NCBI GenBank assembly: GCA_003993805.1
Contig: RSEF01000001.1
Coordinates: 213,226,894-213,290,893 of the forward strand
From: Himantopus leucocephalus
Taxonomy: Eukaryota > Chordata > Aves > Charadriiformes > Recurvirostridae
DNA: 64,000 bases
Direction: 5' to 3'
Part shown: one piece after another, positions 40,291 to 52,974 of the stretch
How positions within the stretch are numbered: position 1 is the stretch's first letter
How the letters are laid out: each line of letters opens with the position of its first letter
Notes under the pieces: model-generated
The model's database searches: none
What the model saw: the letters and a program-made list of their open reading frames with translations, nothing else
Told to the model about the DNA's origin: nothing
Program-made: the position numbers and the translations under genes

Positions 40291-42227
40291 AAAGTCCTAA
40301 AAACTTGACATGACGTTGCATATTTAACTTTAATTTTGGTTAACCCACTTTAGAATTTTGCAGGTGCAGACCTCCAAGAGTTAACTTACTGAGAAATGTA
40401 AGGGCACATTGCCGTGCTTTAAAGGGACACAGTAAGCAGCACAGTTTTAGAAAAATATTTTTAACCCTGTTAGAGTTAGTTTTGAAAAGGAAGATATATG
40501 TGGTAGTTAGTTAGAAGATAAAACTGAAGACTGGAATATTTGGTTACAAAAAGAGATGGCATTGGAGCAGCTTATATTTTAATGTTCCTTTAAATATGTG
40601 ATTTCCAAAGTCACTAGTAATTGTGTTCAATGGAAACATTCTTGAACAACAGTCATTTGAAAGTTAGCACAAATGTCAACATTTATTCATAGATTTTATT
40701 TTATTTTCTAATAACTTCATAACCCTACCAACAAACAGCTACTGAACAAAAAATGTTGGTCTAATTCCCAGGTATGACACAGCAAAAATTTAGAAAATTT
40801 TTCAAACAGCGCTCACTTTCCCCTCTTTAAAACATTAGCAGCTAATTCAATCCTTCTAATACTTATTCACACAGTTTCCTGAACAAGTAAAGGCATGAAA
40901 ATAGCAGGATAATCACGCATAGAAAAACTTCAGGAAGAACATACAAAAGAAGAAATGATTAAGCAGGTCAGTGTGCAAGAGTGAATTAGGGCTGAAATCC
41001 AAGAGAGTCTCTGAAATATTTTTTAAAAAGCCCAGTTTCTGATAGGCAATGAACATTTACAATTTATTTTTCTAAGCCCATAGCGTGAGCTTAGCCATCA
41101 TACGGCACGTGAGAATCCACAGGGAAAGAGATTTAAAAGGGACGGAAAGATGCAGAGAGAAGCTTGTTTCCTTCGGAAAACACACCAGAAAGACAAGCTT
41201 GTGCCATATGCCTGAGGGAGAGTAACAGGAGATGAAATGATTTCTTAAGGGCTTTGATTCTGGTGGCTAGATGGTAGAAAGATGGGAAAGCACTTGCACT
41301 TGAAGAAGGAAATAACAAGCATGTAACTTGGAAAGATGGAAACCTTTGTTGCATGAACTGCAAAATTATGATTTCCAAGAATATGTCTGCAACTACATAT
41401 ATTTCCCTAAGTTTCCCAATCATTGCTAAATGCTGTTCTTTTTTTCTAATTCATCATGGCCTTGGAGAAAACAGGACTTTGTTCTGGCTCAGTGCTCCAG
41501 GGTGAAGTAATTGTTTCATTTTTCCATCTCCCCAAAACCGGCTTTCTTTTGCAACTAGAGCCATCTGTGCGGACTATGCAATGTGCAGCCATGTCTGACA
41601 TCTTGTGCAGCAGTCCCATCCTGGGCTTCTGCAGCCCACAGTGCCTCACAAAGGTCTCAACCTTGGAAATAACTGCGGCTACAAAAGGTGCCCCAGTATT
41701 TGCTGAACTACTTTCCTGAATCAGCGCCTGATAACGTTGCTACTCAGGAAAGGCAGATTAGTTCAACAAAGTTCAAAACCACGTATCTAGCTCACATCAG
41801 TGGAGCACCATTAATGTTTGAAGATATAGAATTAAAACGTCCTTCAGAGTTTGCTGAATTGAGATGATGTATTTACATAATCAGCCTTTGAATTCACCAG
41901 AGACAGCTATAAAAATCAAGGGGGTTTTATATGCTTCAATTGCCGAATCCAAGCTTAAAAAAGGCTACAACATTGGGCTAGATCCTCCGAGGTACCAGCC
42001 ACTCAAATGTACTATAATAAGTCTTCCATAATGTTGGTGCAGAATGTGAAGCCACTGGAGGACCAAACCTTTAGAAATCCCAGCAGCTACTCTGAGCCAA
42101 TACTGCATTGCTGTTTCGAAATTATAATCGACATTAAAAAGAACGTATCTGACAACCAGAAGCAGAGCTTTAAAAAAGCGACATTCTACTTAAGTAGCAC
42201 AATTCGGTTTCGGTTTGCTTCATTGCT

Positions 42228-42252
42228 GTTTTGTTGTTGTTGTTGTTGTTTT
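42228..42252. repeat. TTG trinucleotide repeat
   Basis: About seven TTG units in a T-rich context in intron 7 (between exons 8 and 7). Confidence 0.85.
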
Positions 42253-42689
42253 AGTTTGATGTTAGAATTAATTGGTAAAAATAATTAAGATAAAGATATC
42301 ATCTTATTTTACTTCCAGTGGACTTAATTTATGCATTGGACAGAACTTGCCATATGCTTTGTTTACTGCCTCCCTGTACAAACAGGAAAAAAGAACTATT
42401 TGAATTTTTAAAGGTCTAGATTTTTAACTGAGCACATTCCTCAAACAATATTTTCCTCTGAAGGCGATTTAATCAGGTTTTGCAATTTTTTGAATACAAA
42501 ATTCACTGCGCTAATTTACCTGCAAGCTAGTAAAAAAAAAAAAAAATAGGGCAAGAAAGCTGGTATTTTTAACGCTCATTTAAATACTTCTTGCCTCGTA
42601 TTGCACTTACTCTTCATTCCCTCTAATCAGTATGACAATATGATTACTCACATGGCATTTTTCAGCATAATGATCAGATTATGTCTTAC

Positions 42690-42762
42690 CTGATGGCATA
42701 CGTAGAAGCTGTACACATTAGGAATAATACTAACACCATAACGACTCCAGTCAGACCTGGAA
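42690..42762 (-). CDS. NOX4: NOX4 exon 7 (fourth transmembrane helix)
   Basis: This exon of 73 bases completes V159 and encodes residues 160-182 (PGLTGVVMVLVLFLMCTAST and YAI) plus two bases of R183. The hydrophobic run is helix IV. The acceptor is TGGTTTAG and the donor is CAG|GTAAGA. Differences from human are conservative hydrophobic exchanges. Confidence 0.93.
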
Positions 42763-45700
42763 CTAAACCAGACATAAGATAACTTACATTTGAACTGTGA
42801 AGAGGTATACTTGTCTCCTGTGACCTTTTAAGAAAGTGGAAGTTATTAAACATACGAATCATGATTCAATCAAACTCTTGCATGTATTTATCTCTTGAAG
42901 ACAATTCACGTATCAAACTAGATAGGAAAGAAGAGCTGTTGTGTTATTTCCCACCTTCCCAGAGAAAACTGCCCTTTTCCTTGCATTTCACCATGCATCA
43001 CTAATTTCCTATTGCCTTTGCTCCTGTAATCGTTTGCTCACAACATTTGTCTCTAAGCAGGTAACCAACAACAAATCCTGTCTACTTGTTTATTTGTGAG
43101 ACTGACAAGTTTCCGTATCTCTTTTTTATTCCAAACCCTAAACTCTGTCGAACACGACAATTAAAAACCTGGTCAGGGACAGAATTTCAGGGAAATCAAT
43201 TTCTATGCAAGCTGTCGCTACAATTGTTTGCCAACCCATTTCATCCTGGAATGGGAAAGAGCCTGAAATTACTCTCCATGGCATTGTATCGTGCTTGAAA
43301 TTGTTGCCCGTAGAGCAAGGTCTGTGAGAGTGATCTACAGCCAGTATTTGGGAAGGAAAGGTTAAAAACATTAAGGATTGGATTCATCTGCTCAAATGCA
43401 GACTTGTATCAGAACTCGTCTATCCTCAGCTCTTTTTAAGTCAAAGGAGAGAAAGAAGGATTTCTACAGCATGATTGATCTCATCCTAAAGTAGAATCCT
43501 GCCCATAAAGTACAGTAAACCATCAGCCTAAAGATGGATTAGAAAAATCCCAACCAAAGTACCCACTTTTTCTGAGCTTTTTTATCTTTTTTTTTAATCT
43601 TCACCTTACCACTCTTTTAGCTTCAAAATTGCCATCCCAGGAATTAAGAACCTGAATTGAGAACCTAAAATCCATGAAGCATTACATCAAAACCTTTCAC
43701 TTCTCAAAGAATGACAGTTTTTAAATGTAGTCTCTGGTCACCCTAAAGGCCACGTGTTTGGGTTTAAACACAGTCAGTCAGGCCAATCACCAAGCACAAA
43801 GCTAAATAAGTGCTGGTTTAGTGTCAGAATATAAGCGTCTCAACCAGCTTTGGTGGACGTAAATGGCAAAACCACAGATTTTAATGGTCCGGGATCTTGT
43901 ACAGGATCATGTCCTAATGCGAAGAACAAACTAATTTTTTAAATAACTGATTGTGATTTTAGACTCTTTAGCAATAAAGAGACAATTTCAAGTCTTACAT
44001 CTTTATAAACTTCTTGAAAGTTGTTGAAAAGTCGGATACCCAAAATCTGATACATCTCAAATCACTCCTCGGTTTTACAAACCGCAGGAAAAATCCTGGT
44101 CCGACAATCAATGGAAGTTTTGCCGCGGACTGCATAAGAAACTTTAATTTCACTCCTTCACGGAAAGGTTACAATTAAAAGCAGTTGCAATACAAAATGT
44201 GCATTCTTTCCCTTGCCTCCTTCTTCATTTCTTCTTTCTTAATCTAATTTGATATGTAGTGTGCAATCTGTCTCCCCTCTGACACAAATGCTTCCAACCC
44301 AATTGCAGTATAGCACTTGATCCAACTTCCTACACTGTCACCCAAGCCCCAGATCACCTTTTACATCCAGTTCTTCAATTCTCTTCTCCATCAAACTGCA
44401 AACACGAAATTACTCAACCTTGCCCTGATTCATCGGTGTATTTTTAGTGTTTCCTCTCCTCCCAGCCCCTATCTCTCTTTTCCTCTACTAACTATAATCT
44501 TGAATACTTGTGCTTCCCAGAGCCAGCCTCACACCCTTAAGCAAGGAGGTTCTTTCCTGGACTGATCTGAAAAGTTGTCACACTGTAAAACCTTCCAACT
44601 CCTTATTCCTTCTCCTCACTGTGTTAAAAAACCAAAAAAAAAAAAAAAACCAAAAAACCCCAAACAACAACAATAAATCTAGTCCTGAACTGTTTGGGAA
44701 GAGACCTTTGCGTATTTGTACAGCTCCCATTGCAGCAAAATCTTGGCCCCTAGCTGGGCACTCCCACAGCACAAATAATAAATGTTAATTACCTGCTGTT
44801 AGAATGGGGAGTGATCTGAGGAACTTTACATTTAAGATGACTTGGAATCACTGCTTTTTTGCAACAATGTGCTCAAACTTTTGAAAATGCAATATTTTCC
44901 TGGCTGCCAGAGGATAAAAGGAGTTCCGCCTTGCAGATCCTCTGCTCAACTACAGGTCTCAAAGTCTCCCCAGAAGCTGTGACAATACTTGATGGGGCCT
45001 CTACACTCATTCTTCACCCCAAGTCGTTCTCCCTTTTCCAAGATATTAAATATAATACTAGCTGCTTGTTCTGACTCTCCCTCCCCATCTTTAACTCCCT
45101 CCTCTGTGGGCGACCTTCTGTCAAGCCTCCACCACAAACTACACCAGTCACCCAACCTATTTCCAGATAGCAGTTAACTTGTACCTCAACTTCTATCATT
45201 TCACTTTCTCGCGTCCTCTACTCTCAACTGCCCTAAACCTTGCTTAGGGTTTTTGGAATGCCCTTTCCCACTGGCTGCCACTTCTGGTAAATGTATTGGG
45301 ATTGACAGGTCTAGAACCCCATTTATTGCTGTCCACACCGATTCCCTTGGACCTTGCCCTAAATGATACCAAGTTGGAATTTTTGCATTTGATTGAAGTA
45401 AGAGTGAAAGAGAGATGACCTCAGAAAGGACCTTTACCTGCTTGTGAAGCGCTACAGCTCCGGCTTGTGCCTACCCTTCCATACCCGAACGTTGCTCCCT
45501 CCTAAAGGCCTCTACCAAAAATGTCTTTGCTTATTTATTCTTTGTAAGTGCTGAAACCTGATTCCCGTGTAACAGTTTAGATGGCTCTGAAGTCAAACCA
45601 ACCCTTGAATAAACCAGCTGAAGCAAGACGACTGCTTTTTTGTTGTGTTTCTTTTTCTAGAAATTGGATCATTTAGGAATTTGGGTTTAATATTATGCAG

Positions 45701-45968
45701 AATCCCTGTTTGAAACTGATGATTTTCCACTGACTCATCTGTACAACAACAGCTTTGAAGATGCTGCTCATCCTACTACAGGGCTTATGTAAGTCCTCCC
45801 TCCTGACTACTGGATAAGCAAACCCAGGTTATATTAACAAAAATAACACATCTCAACCTAGCTGAGATACAACAAATGGAGCATGCAAACACAGGATCAA
45901 AATGTTTTGTCTGGAGAGTAATGATGAGAAGCAGCAAACCTTCTCATTCAGTTTTGCAAGAGACTTAC
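42763..45968. other. NOX4 intron between exons 6 and 7
   Basis: 3.2 kb. The part from about 44,270 to 45,250 is pyrimidine-rich on the plus strand (many CTCCCT-type runs) and gives spurious open frames. No transposon was identified with confidence. Confidence 0.7.
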
Positions 45969-45996
45969 CAGTAGCAAAAAGCAGTTTCCTCGGGTC
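45969..45996 (-). CDS. NOX4: NOX4 exon 6 (28-base micro-exon)
   Basis: This tiny exon encodes DPRKLLFAT (residues 150-158) plus the first base of codon 159, which joins to a valine at the start of exon 7. The acceptor is a T-rich tract ending TTCAG and the donor is CTG|GTAAGT. The peptide matches mammalian NOX4 except alanine for threonine at residue 157. Skipping it would shift the frame, because 28 is not a multiple of three. Most ab initio gene finders would miss it. Confidence 0.9.
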
Positions 45997-47049
45997 CTGA
46001 AAAACAGGCAAAAAAAAAAAAAAAGTCAATATATATGATTTTATATCTATATGAATAATGTAGTAACAATAAGTAGCTCATAAAGCTCATGTTCTCCACG
46101 GCATAAGCAATCCCTAAATCTGGATGCAGGAATGGATTTGGTACTTGGTAGCAGTTTACACTGACTGCAATTCAACATAAACTAAACCTTTAACCTTTGC
46201 ATTCCCCCAACAGACAGTTCTGATCTGTTATGAAGAATTAGGATCCAGACAATTGTACAATTAATTATTATTTGAAAGCCTAACTTTACTCAGTTACCTC
46301 ATACCTTTGGGAGGACAGAGGGGAGCAGAAGACAGAGAGATTTTGAATTTAAATGAAAGACCAGCGGCGAGCATTTTACAGCCAATTACATCACTAAGAG
46401 ATTTGCAGTGGACTCCAGTGAAGCAGGACTGAACACAAAGTAGCTGATAATACAAGGCCAGATGTTCCTGTGTCCTTCACCACATGTGAAAGGAAGAGGG
46501 GGATATGTCAACCTCACAGGAAACTGCCTCACCCCCGCTGAGTCCTACGCCTCCTGAGGTTTTGTCTTCACTGCGGAGAAAAACTTTTTTTTTTTTTTTA
46601 AACTTGCAGTAAAATGCAGTGAGGGGAGGTGAGTAGCTTTCATATGGGAAAAATGAAGCATCCCTCTCCCCGACCTTGTCTGCATCCAAACATGCGCACC
46701 CATGCGCAGAAGATAACAGTGGCATCCAGACTGCCCACCACAGCTGGGAAACATGTTTAAGTGGAATTCAAGAACAAAGGTTCAAGAGCTACTAGAGTAC
46801 CTAAAATCTATGAGGTTTTGACCCTAGAGTTACTAAAACCTTATTATTATCTCCATTTTCTATTGCAAAATTCCTAAGGCTGCTTACTACAGGCTGCCAT
46901 GCACACCCTGGCACGTTCTTGCCTGAGGCAAGCTCCTGCTCATGATCCTGATGAGGTTAATCATGTTAGACCACTCCTAACACATGCAGACACTTGAGTT
47001 CAATCCAGAACCTCAGCACAATAGTTGGTGTTGGCATGTCTGCCTGCCA

Positions 47050-47165
47050 TAGAATAGCTCGGTGATTAGATCATTCACCCAGGGAGTGGAAGACCTTGGT
47101 TGTTGGTCCTTATGAGCCTGGGTTGAGTCAAGCTCTCCTTTTCCAGGAAAGGATGCAGCTGGGAT
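47050..47165 (+). mobile_element. tRNA-derived SINE remnant (A-box TAGCTCGGTGATTAGATCA)
   Basis: The segment TAGCTCGGTGATTAGATCAT and the following CACCCAGGGAGTGGAAGACC look like the tRNA head of an ancient sauropsid SINE (consensus style TAGCTCAGTGGTTAGAGCAC, then GGGAGTGGGAGACC). A second copy is at 62846. The body downstream is not recognisable. Confidence 0.45.
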
Positions 47166-47539
47166 AGGGTCATTCTAAATCTTTCCTAATGAAGCTGGTA
47201 GAAAAGAAACGCAAACTTGAGACTAGAATGAATATAAACAAGTGAGAACTTGATTGTAGCCCAAAGAAGAAAGAGTCTTGGACTCTGGTCTTACTCCTAA
47301 AATCTACAAACATCTCTCCAGCGCCAAATCCACAAGCAAGCACCTGGAGGAGGGCCTAGGATGGTGGTACGCCTTCAAGAGATCCGCACCACAGTCAGAA
47401 GTCATGCAAACAAAGTATTTCGTAACTAGAAATCAGCTTCCAGCCCAGTTCGTGCAGATAACTAATTCCACTCTTAGCATATATACTCCAGTTCCCACTC
47501 CGGTTTAAAAATGCTCTCTCAAAATCCCACCATCCTCAA

Positions 47540-47788
47540 ATCCCCAGTATATGTCACATAGCACTATATTCTAAATACTGCAAATGCAGAATGTATTTTC
47601 CCCCCAAAAAAAAAACAGAGGGAAGCAGAAGACGACTAGAATAGACTATCTCAGTTGGAAGAGCNATCCCCAGTATATGTCACATAGCACTATATTCTAA
47701 ATACTGCAATGCAGAATGTATTTTCCCCCCCAAAAAAAACAGAGGGAAGCAGAAGACGACTAGAATAGACTATCTCAGTTGGAAGAGC
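47540..47788. repeat. False tandem duplication around N at 47665
   Basis: Bases 47540-47664 (125) and 47666-47788 (123) are nearly identical, differing mainly in homopolymer lengths, and are joined by one N. The duplicated part includes the edge of a CR1 fragment. Confidence 0.92.
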
Positions 47789-47855
47789 CCTACAACGACC
47801 ATCTAGTCCAACTGCCTGACCAATTCAGGGCTGACCAAAAGTTAAAGCATGTTGT
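47755..47855 (-). mobile_element. CR1 LINE 3' fragment
   Basis: On the plus strand it reads TCAGTTGGAAGAGCCCTACA, ACGACCATCTAGTCCAACTG and CCTGACCAATTCAGGGCTGA, that is, an avian CR1 3' end on the minus strand. The first part is also present in the false duplicate ending at 47664. Confidence 0.82.
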
Positions 47856-48143
47856 AGAGAAGCAGAGCAAGGTGTAAGGCGAAAGGACTAGATGACAGCA
47901 TTCTCCACCTCACAATCCAGAGGTCTGAATCCTGCTGGCTTAAACAAAGTGCTTAATACACGCTTTGTCCAGAGAAAGAAATAAACTCCACAGCAATCCA
48001 CACAATGGTGAGTTTTCAGTGCACAAAATCAGCAGCACTGTATAGATCATAGGATGGATCACACAGTGGAATTAGATATACAAATAATCATATATTTAAA
48101 TTATATACTTAAAAAGCAAAATATAAAAGGACATCTGGCTCAC

Positions 48144-48241
48144 CTCACCACGATAGTTTGCTGCATTTAGTGACAGAAAGTCCTCATTGTAGTTCTCAGA
48201 GAAGTTAAGAGCATTCACCAGATGAGCAGCAACATGTAAGA
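48144..48241 (-). CDS. NOX4: NOX4 exon 5 (helix III end and C loop)
   Basis: This exon of 98 bases completes codon 117 and encodes residues 118-149 (LHVAAHLVNALNFSENYNED onward to NYRGE). H119 lies 14 residues after H105, the spacing of heme ligands in helix III of NOX proteins. NFS is a possible N-glycosylation sequon. At residues 117-118 it reads VL where human has GV, so the split codon still joins at the same length. The acceptor follows a long T run and the donor is GAG|GTGAGC. Confidence 0.93.
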
Positions 48242-48895
48242 CTAAAAAAAAAACCAGAGTAAAGCTGAGATCCATAAACAAGAGGTAGATGTTCCCCTGA
48301 AGTAAAGTGGCTACTCAGATGTCAAACCATAATCACATCACCTGCATGAGATGCATTGGGGACTAAGGAATTATTTTTCTAACGTAAATCAAGTTATAGA
48401 TATTCAGGGCAGAAAGCCGTATGTATTTTAAGATTTTTTTTTTTTAACGCTAGAGCAATCATTTCTGTACTGCAATGCTTCAGCTGGGAGACAACATTCA
48501 AAAGTGTCCACCAAAGAACATTTCATCTTCAGTGAAATGCGAATTTGCCCCCACGGCTTCCTCTTCTGCAGATAAGCCTGTAGCACCCTGCTTCTTCACT
48601 CAAATTCCTCAGGCATAATCGAAGGTCACTTATAATGGCAGATTTTGACCCGACCTCATATACCTGTCCTTCTAGAAACCGGAATTTTAAGGAAAGGCTC
48701 AGCATTAGAATGTAAGCCCATGCGCTTAAAGGAAAAACAAACCAAAACCCACACATATCTGAGAAAGCATTCACAATTTAAGGCAGGGAAGCACAGAGCA
48801 AGACTACCCCCAAATGTACTGTATAAGAAAAACCACAAAATACTGCTTTCATGCATTTTCCAAACAAGCTGCTGCTCAGCACAGTAAGATCTCAC

Positions 48896-48980
48896 CTGAA
48901 AAGATGCATATCGTAACACCACACGTCACGTGGAAAGTTTTACTTTTGTCTAGCAGCCTTCTGGTTTTCTTGCTGGCAAC
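48896..48980 (-). CDS. NOX4: NOX4 exon 4 (B loop and start of helix III)
   Basis: This exon of 85 bases encodes residues 89-116 plus the first base of codon 117. It begins VASKKTRRLLDKSKTFH, the basic cytosolic B loop that contacts the dehydrogenase domain in NOX enzymes, and continues into helix III. H105 is the expected first heme-ligand histidine. The acceptor is TTATTAG and the donor is CAG|GTGAGA. Confidence 0.93.
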
Positions 48981-49154
48981 CTAATAAGAGAAGAATTCAA
49001 GCAATCTCTCTTCTAAAAAAAACCAAAGGAAAAAAAAAATACTAACAGCAACTGAGGTGATTTAATAGCACCTTCAGCTTTTACTAGGTTTAACACCTTT
49101 GCAAGCACAGTACCTAAATTAAAAAAATTGCAGGATTATGTCAATGAGCCAATT

Positions 49155-49250
49155 TTGAGGTCTTAATGAAGAAATTACGGTTGGATGAGTATTACATAGA
49201 TGTCAAGAGCACATAAAGTAATGTCCCTTCTGGCCTTAAAATTTAGGAAT
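49155..49250 (+). mobile_element. Possible ancient CR1/L3-type 3' end
   Basis: The segment AATGTCCCTTCTGGCCTTAA followed by AATTTAGGAATTC resembles the 3' end of older CR1/L3 lineages (CCCTTCTGGCCTTAAA...CTATGAATC). It is short and diverged. Confidence 0.35.
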
Positions 49251-49992
49251 TCCGGCACTAATTGTTGTAGGCGTCACTGCCTCTTTAATGAGCAGGATTA
49301 GAGGGAAAGGTATAATTGCATACATATATGCATTTAGAGGCATCGTATCTTATAGGTACTGTCACATGATGAACGGAGCTCGTAGGTTCAATTTTCAACA
49401 GTCTGGAAAACACGGATGCTCCTCAAAAGCATTACTTATATTTCTGTCAAAGCAACTGACAAACCACAAACAAGCTAAACTACTGTTTACTGAATACTGG
49501 CACAGAAAACAAACCCTCGTAGCTTTGCCAGAACTTTTTTTTCCCTCTCTTGATAACGAATATATCAGCTTGGGTATTTTTATTTAAAATTCTGTCATCT
49601 CCAGTAGGACACTTGTGGTCACACAGAGACAAAGTTCTTTTTGCTCTGTTGAATTCTACCGGGAAGCAGTACACAGGACAGAGATGTCTTTTATATTGGA
49701 GTTGGGAAAGAATGAGGAGACTTCATCTGGTTACAGTTCCACAGCGAGCCCCTGTGCTTCAAAAATGCCTTCAGGAACCCTCCTCACAACAGGTCCAGTC
49801 AAAGCAGACGATGCCAGCCAAGGCACCGTCTTCAAAGGGGTCATGAATCTAGGCTGAATGATACTCACACCATGCAGGCACATACTGCACAACAAACAGG
49901 GATATACCAGATTTTTTTTGTATTATTTTTAGACTAAACAGAGACCGGGGCCCTCTTCTTCTCAACTCCTGCATTCCGAGGACAGTACTTAC

Positions 49993-50103
49993 CTTCTGAG
50001 ATCCTCGCAGGAAGGCCAAGAGAACACGGCACATGGGTAGAAGGACCAGGCAGCAGTTGAGATTGAGGACGGATGCTGAAGCTCTGCTAACACACAATCC
50101 TAG
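49993..50103 (-). CDS. NOX4: NOX4 exon 3 (second transmembrane helix)
   Basis: This exon of 111 bases encodes residues 52-88 (LGLCVSRASASVLNLNCCLV and onward to LRGSQK). The SRASA-VLNLNC motif followed by LLPMCR is a hallmark of NOX-family helix II. The acceptor is TTCAG, the donor is AAG|GTAAGT, and the exon is phase 0 at both ends. Identity to mammalian NOX4 is very high in this segment. Confidence 0.95.
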
Positions 50104-51253
50104 CTGAACAAATATAGCAAGAGTTAGATTACAGGGGGAAAAGGCACTCTAACGGTTCAGCTGTCAGTATTCAACCTCCTTTTCTTCACTGTGAACCCAA
50201 ATGGTTCCCATACTCTCTTGACTCATCAGGGTAGTGGAGGTTCCTGATGTTTGACATGCACTGGAAAAACTACCGTGCACGCAGCCTGCTATCCTGTTCT
50301 CTGGGGAAAACAGCTCTCACCTCTGCATCAAAAACTTACTCAAAATGAATTTTGTCAGCAATAATGTCAGCAAATGACAACTTTCTACTGAAAGAACCAA
50401 TACCCTCACCAGTGCTCAAAGCCACGTGGAACAAAACATACCTGAGACAACAATAAGCATCCACTGAAAAATCACCTGAAAACTACAACAGACATAATTA
50501 AATAAGAAAGAGGGATAAATACTATAAAGACACTAGACTACCACTTAAGTAAAGTGCAATGATTTTCTGGTAAACAGGCCAGGAAAAGATGTAAAAAAAT
50601 ATTGATTCAATTAAACTGAAATGATAATATTGTTTCAAGGACTGTTACGGAATTGTCACAGAACTCCGCATCCACTCACACTACGCAGTGCCATATTTGA
50701 ACCTAAAGAAAGTAGGTTTTCTTCATTTTAACTACTCAATAGCTGGGAACTGTAATGAAATCTAATTTCACTAATGCTTTCACTGGTATATTGGGAACTC
50801 ACATAATTAGAACAAAAACACTTGTCAAATAAATGAACAAAGCACATATTAATGTCATAACCCTGTATTTTTTAATCTTATTGTATTCTCTCATTCATTT
50901 CTGATTTTTAAAGAAGTTAGCAAAGTGTCATTGTTCTCCTAGTCATTAGGTTGAATTACCATTTTACGAGCTTACATAAAAGATGCTTTTAGACTGTCAA
51001 CAGATTTCTGGAAGGATATTTCTTACAATGTTCTCTAAACCCCAAGTTTTTCAACTCCTGAAGAAATTAATTAAAAACTATTATAATATTATAAGATAAC
51101 GCAAATACTACAGAGGTACATGAATGATTTGAACAGGTAAAAATTATCTAATAAAAATTACTAAAGATTTATTTTTCAAAATGAAACTTTATGTTAAAAA
51201 AAGAACATTTGTTATTTCTCAGTGAAAAAAAATTCATCAGTGAAACATTTATT

Positions 51254-51460
51254 ATATTCATATCTTTCTTATCAAGAAGAAGAAAATGGGAGAGAAACAA
51301 AGAGGTTTTATTTTTCGGATTCTTTTTTAACAAAAATGATTAGAAAAGCCTTGCAANATATTCATATCTTTCTTATCAAGAAGAAGAAAATGGGAGAGAA
51401 AAAAAGAGGTTTTATTTTTTCGGATTCTTTTTGAACAAAAATGGTTAGAAAAGCCTTGCA
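51254..51460. repeat. False tandem duplication around N at 51357
   Basis: About 103 bases are repeated on either side of one N (51254-51356 and 51358-51460), with a few substitutions and a homopolymer length change. An open frame of 70 codons that reads through both copies is an artefact. Confidence 0.92.
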
Positions 51461-52974
51461 GTTTCAAAATCTGTAATTGCTATTAGTTGTCTTTTACAGA
51501 CTTATCTTCACATCACAGAAATGGATGAATATACAAACTAGTAGGAATAAAGTAAACAAAATACGTGGGCTCCAGCATGTCCAGCAAGATCACAAGCACA
51601 ACGGCATGACGGGACCTTCTCAGTACCATAAACCAGGAAAACTGCCTGCTCTCTCAGGTAGTAACATCCCCACACCCCACCTTCTCTGCAGTCCCTCTGG
51701 GCACAAAACCAGTAGGCAAACAGAAGGTAAAGATGTTCAATCTACCTGAAGCATCAAGTTCTCCACCTAAATCCCGTTTCTCTTCTGGCTACTTTACGTT
51801 ATTTAGTTAGACCTGAGCGCCAGGGACCTCCCCACCAGACATTGCCCACTTCCCCAGGACAAAGCAGTCATAGGGGCACCTTCTCTCAAAAGTTGGTCAT
51901 AGGAGCAATTACCCCCAGAAAATGTGCTCTACCTTGTTCTCTGCCATGTAAATGTGGGATCCCTGGCAAACATCCCGGGAGCAGATCTCACGAAACTTAC
52001 ACTGAGAGGGACACTTAGAACAGAGGCACCTCTAACCTACTGAATTCTAGAAAATAAGACTAGAATGAAGCACATCACCTAGTTCTTTCCCACCCTCCAG
52101 ACCTCCTCCACTATTTCTTCCAATGCAATGTTAGTCCTTTTTTTCCCTTATATAAAACCTCCCTTCCTTCTGTTTCATCTGTTACTTCACGCTCTGTTCA
52201 CGTGCACAATGAGAGATTATTCTTGCTACTTTTCCCTCACAAATCATGTTCTTCAGACTTTAGATCATCCTCTCCTCTCCCCTCCGGACTCTCCCGACTG
52301 GTCCAGAGCCCAAGTGCAATGACTACAACTGGGCACCAGCTACAATGGCCACAACCTCAGTGACTGAGCTGAGATTTTATTGAATGCTGATGTCACTTTC
52401 CACTTCAAAGTACGATTAAAGAAAAAAAAAAGTGAACAAAACCAATAAATATTGCTCTATCCTTGCCCGCAGTAGCTTAAAGTGACTTTAGAACACCATA
52501 AATATTTTTGGACTATCAGATAAAATGGCAATACCCTTGAAATGATTGGACTTAATGGTAAGTAAAATGTCTTTATAATGTGCCGTTTGCATATACATGC
52601 CTGTCTCTATTTTCACTAATTATTATTCCTCTAAAACGAAGATAAAAATGAGCTATACACCTCATAAAAGCAATAACTTCAAAAACATGGTCATTAAACA
52701 CATATAAGCAGTTTTATTAGAGCTTGCTGATGTGCTACAGTATTTCAGTGATTAAATGAGCATGGTTTGAAAAACACAAGAATTATGTAGAACTAACGTT
52801 ATGCAAACCCAGAAGTATACAGAACCATTTTTGTAGCTCTTGACTAACACCCAAAAGCTGAAAAAAGTTGCAATACAATGAATAAGTAAAGCAATTTCAA
52901 AATTGCAATAACGTCTATTATATAACCTATATGATACAACATTAGTTTCTCAAGAGTTTATGTTTTCTTTGAGT

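Larger units (their letters stand above)
38212..42689. other. NOX4 intron between exons 7 and 8
   Basis: 4.5 kb. A purine-rich stretch around 38,640-38,900 produces long open frames on both strands but matches no protein I know. A possible old CR1 lies at 39975 and a TTG repeat at 42228. Otherwise unique sequence. Confidence 0.7.
45997..48143. other. NOX4 intron between exons 5 and 6
   Basis: 2.15 kb containing the SINE remnant at 47050, the false duplication at 47540-47788 and a CR1 3' fragment at 47755. Nothing else recognised. Confidence 0.75.
48242..49992. other. NOX4 introns around exon 4
   Basis: Introns of 654 and 1,012 bases either side of exon 4 (48896-48980). A possible ancient CR1/L3 tail lies at 49155. 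Otherwise unique AT-rich DNA. Confidence 0.7.

Noticed and set aside
43850..43910. AATGGCAAAACCACAGATTT segment resembling an old amniote repeat
   Set aside because: The match to remembered repeat sequence is too short and diverged to annotate.
46838..46885. TTATTATTATCTCCATTTTC segment resembling a MIR tail
   Set aside because: Only the tail-like words are present, with no head or core, so it was not annotated.
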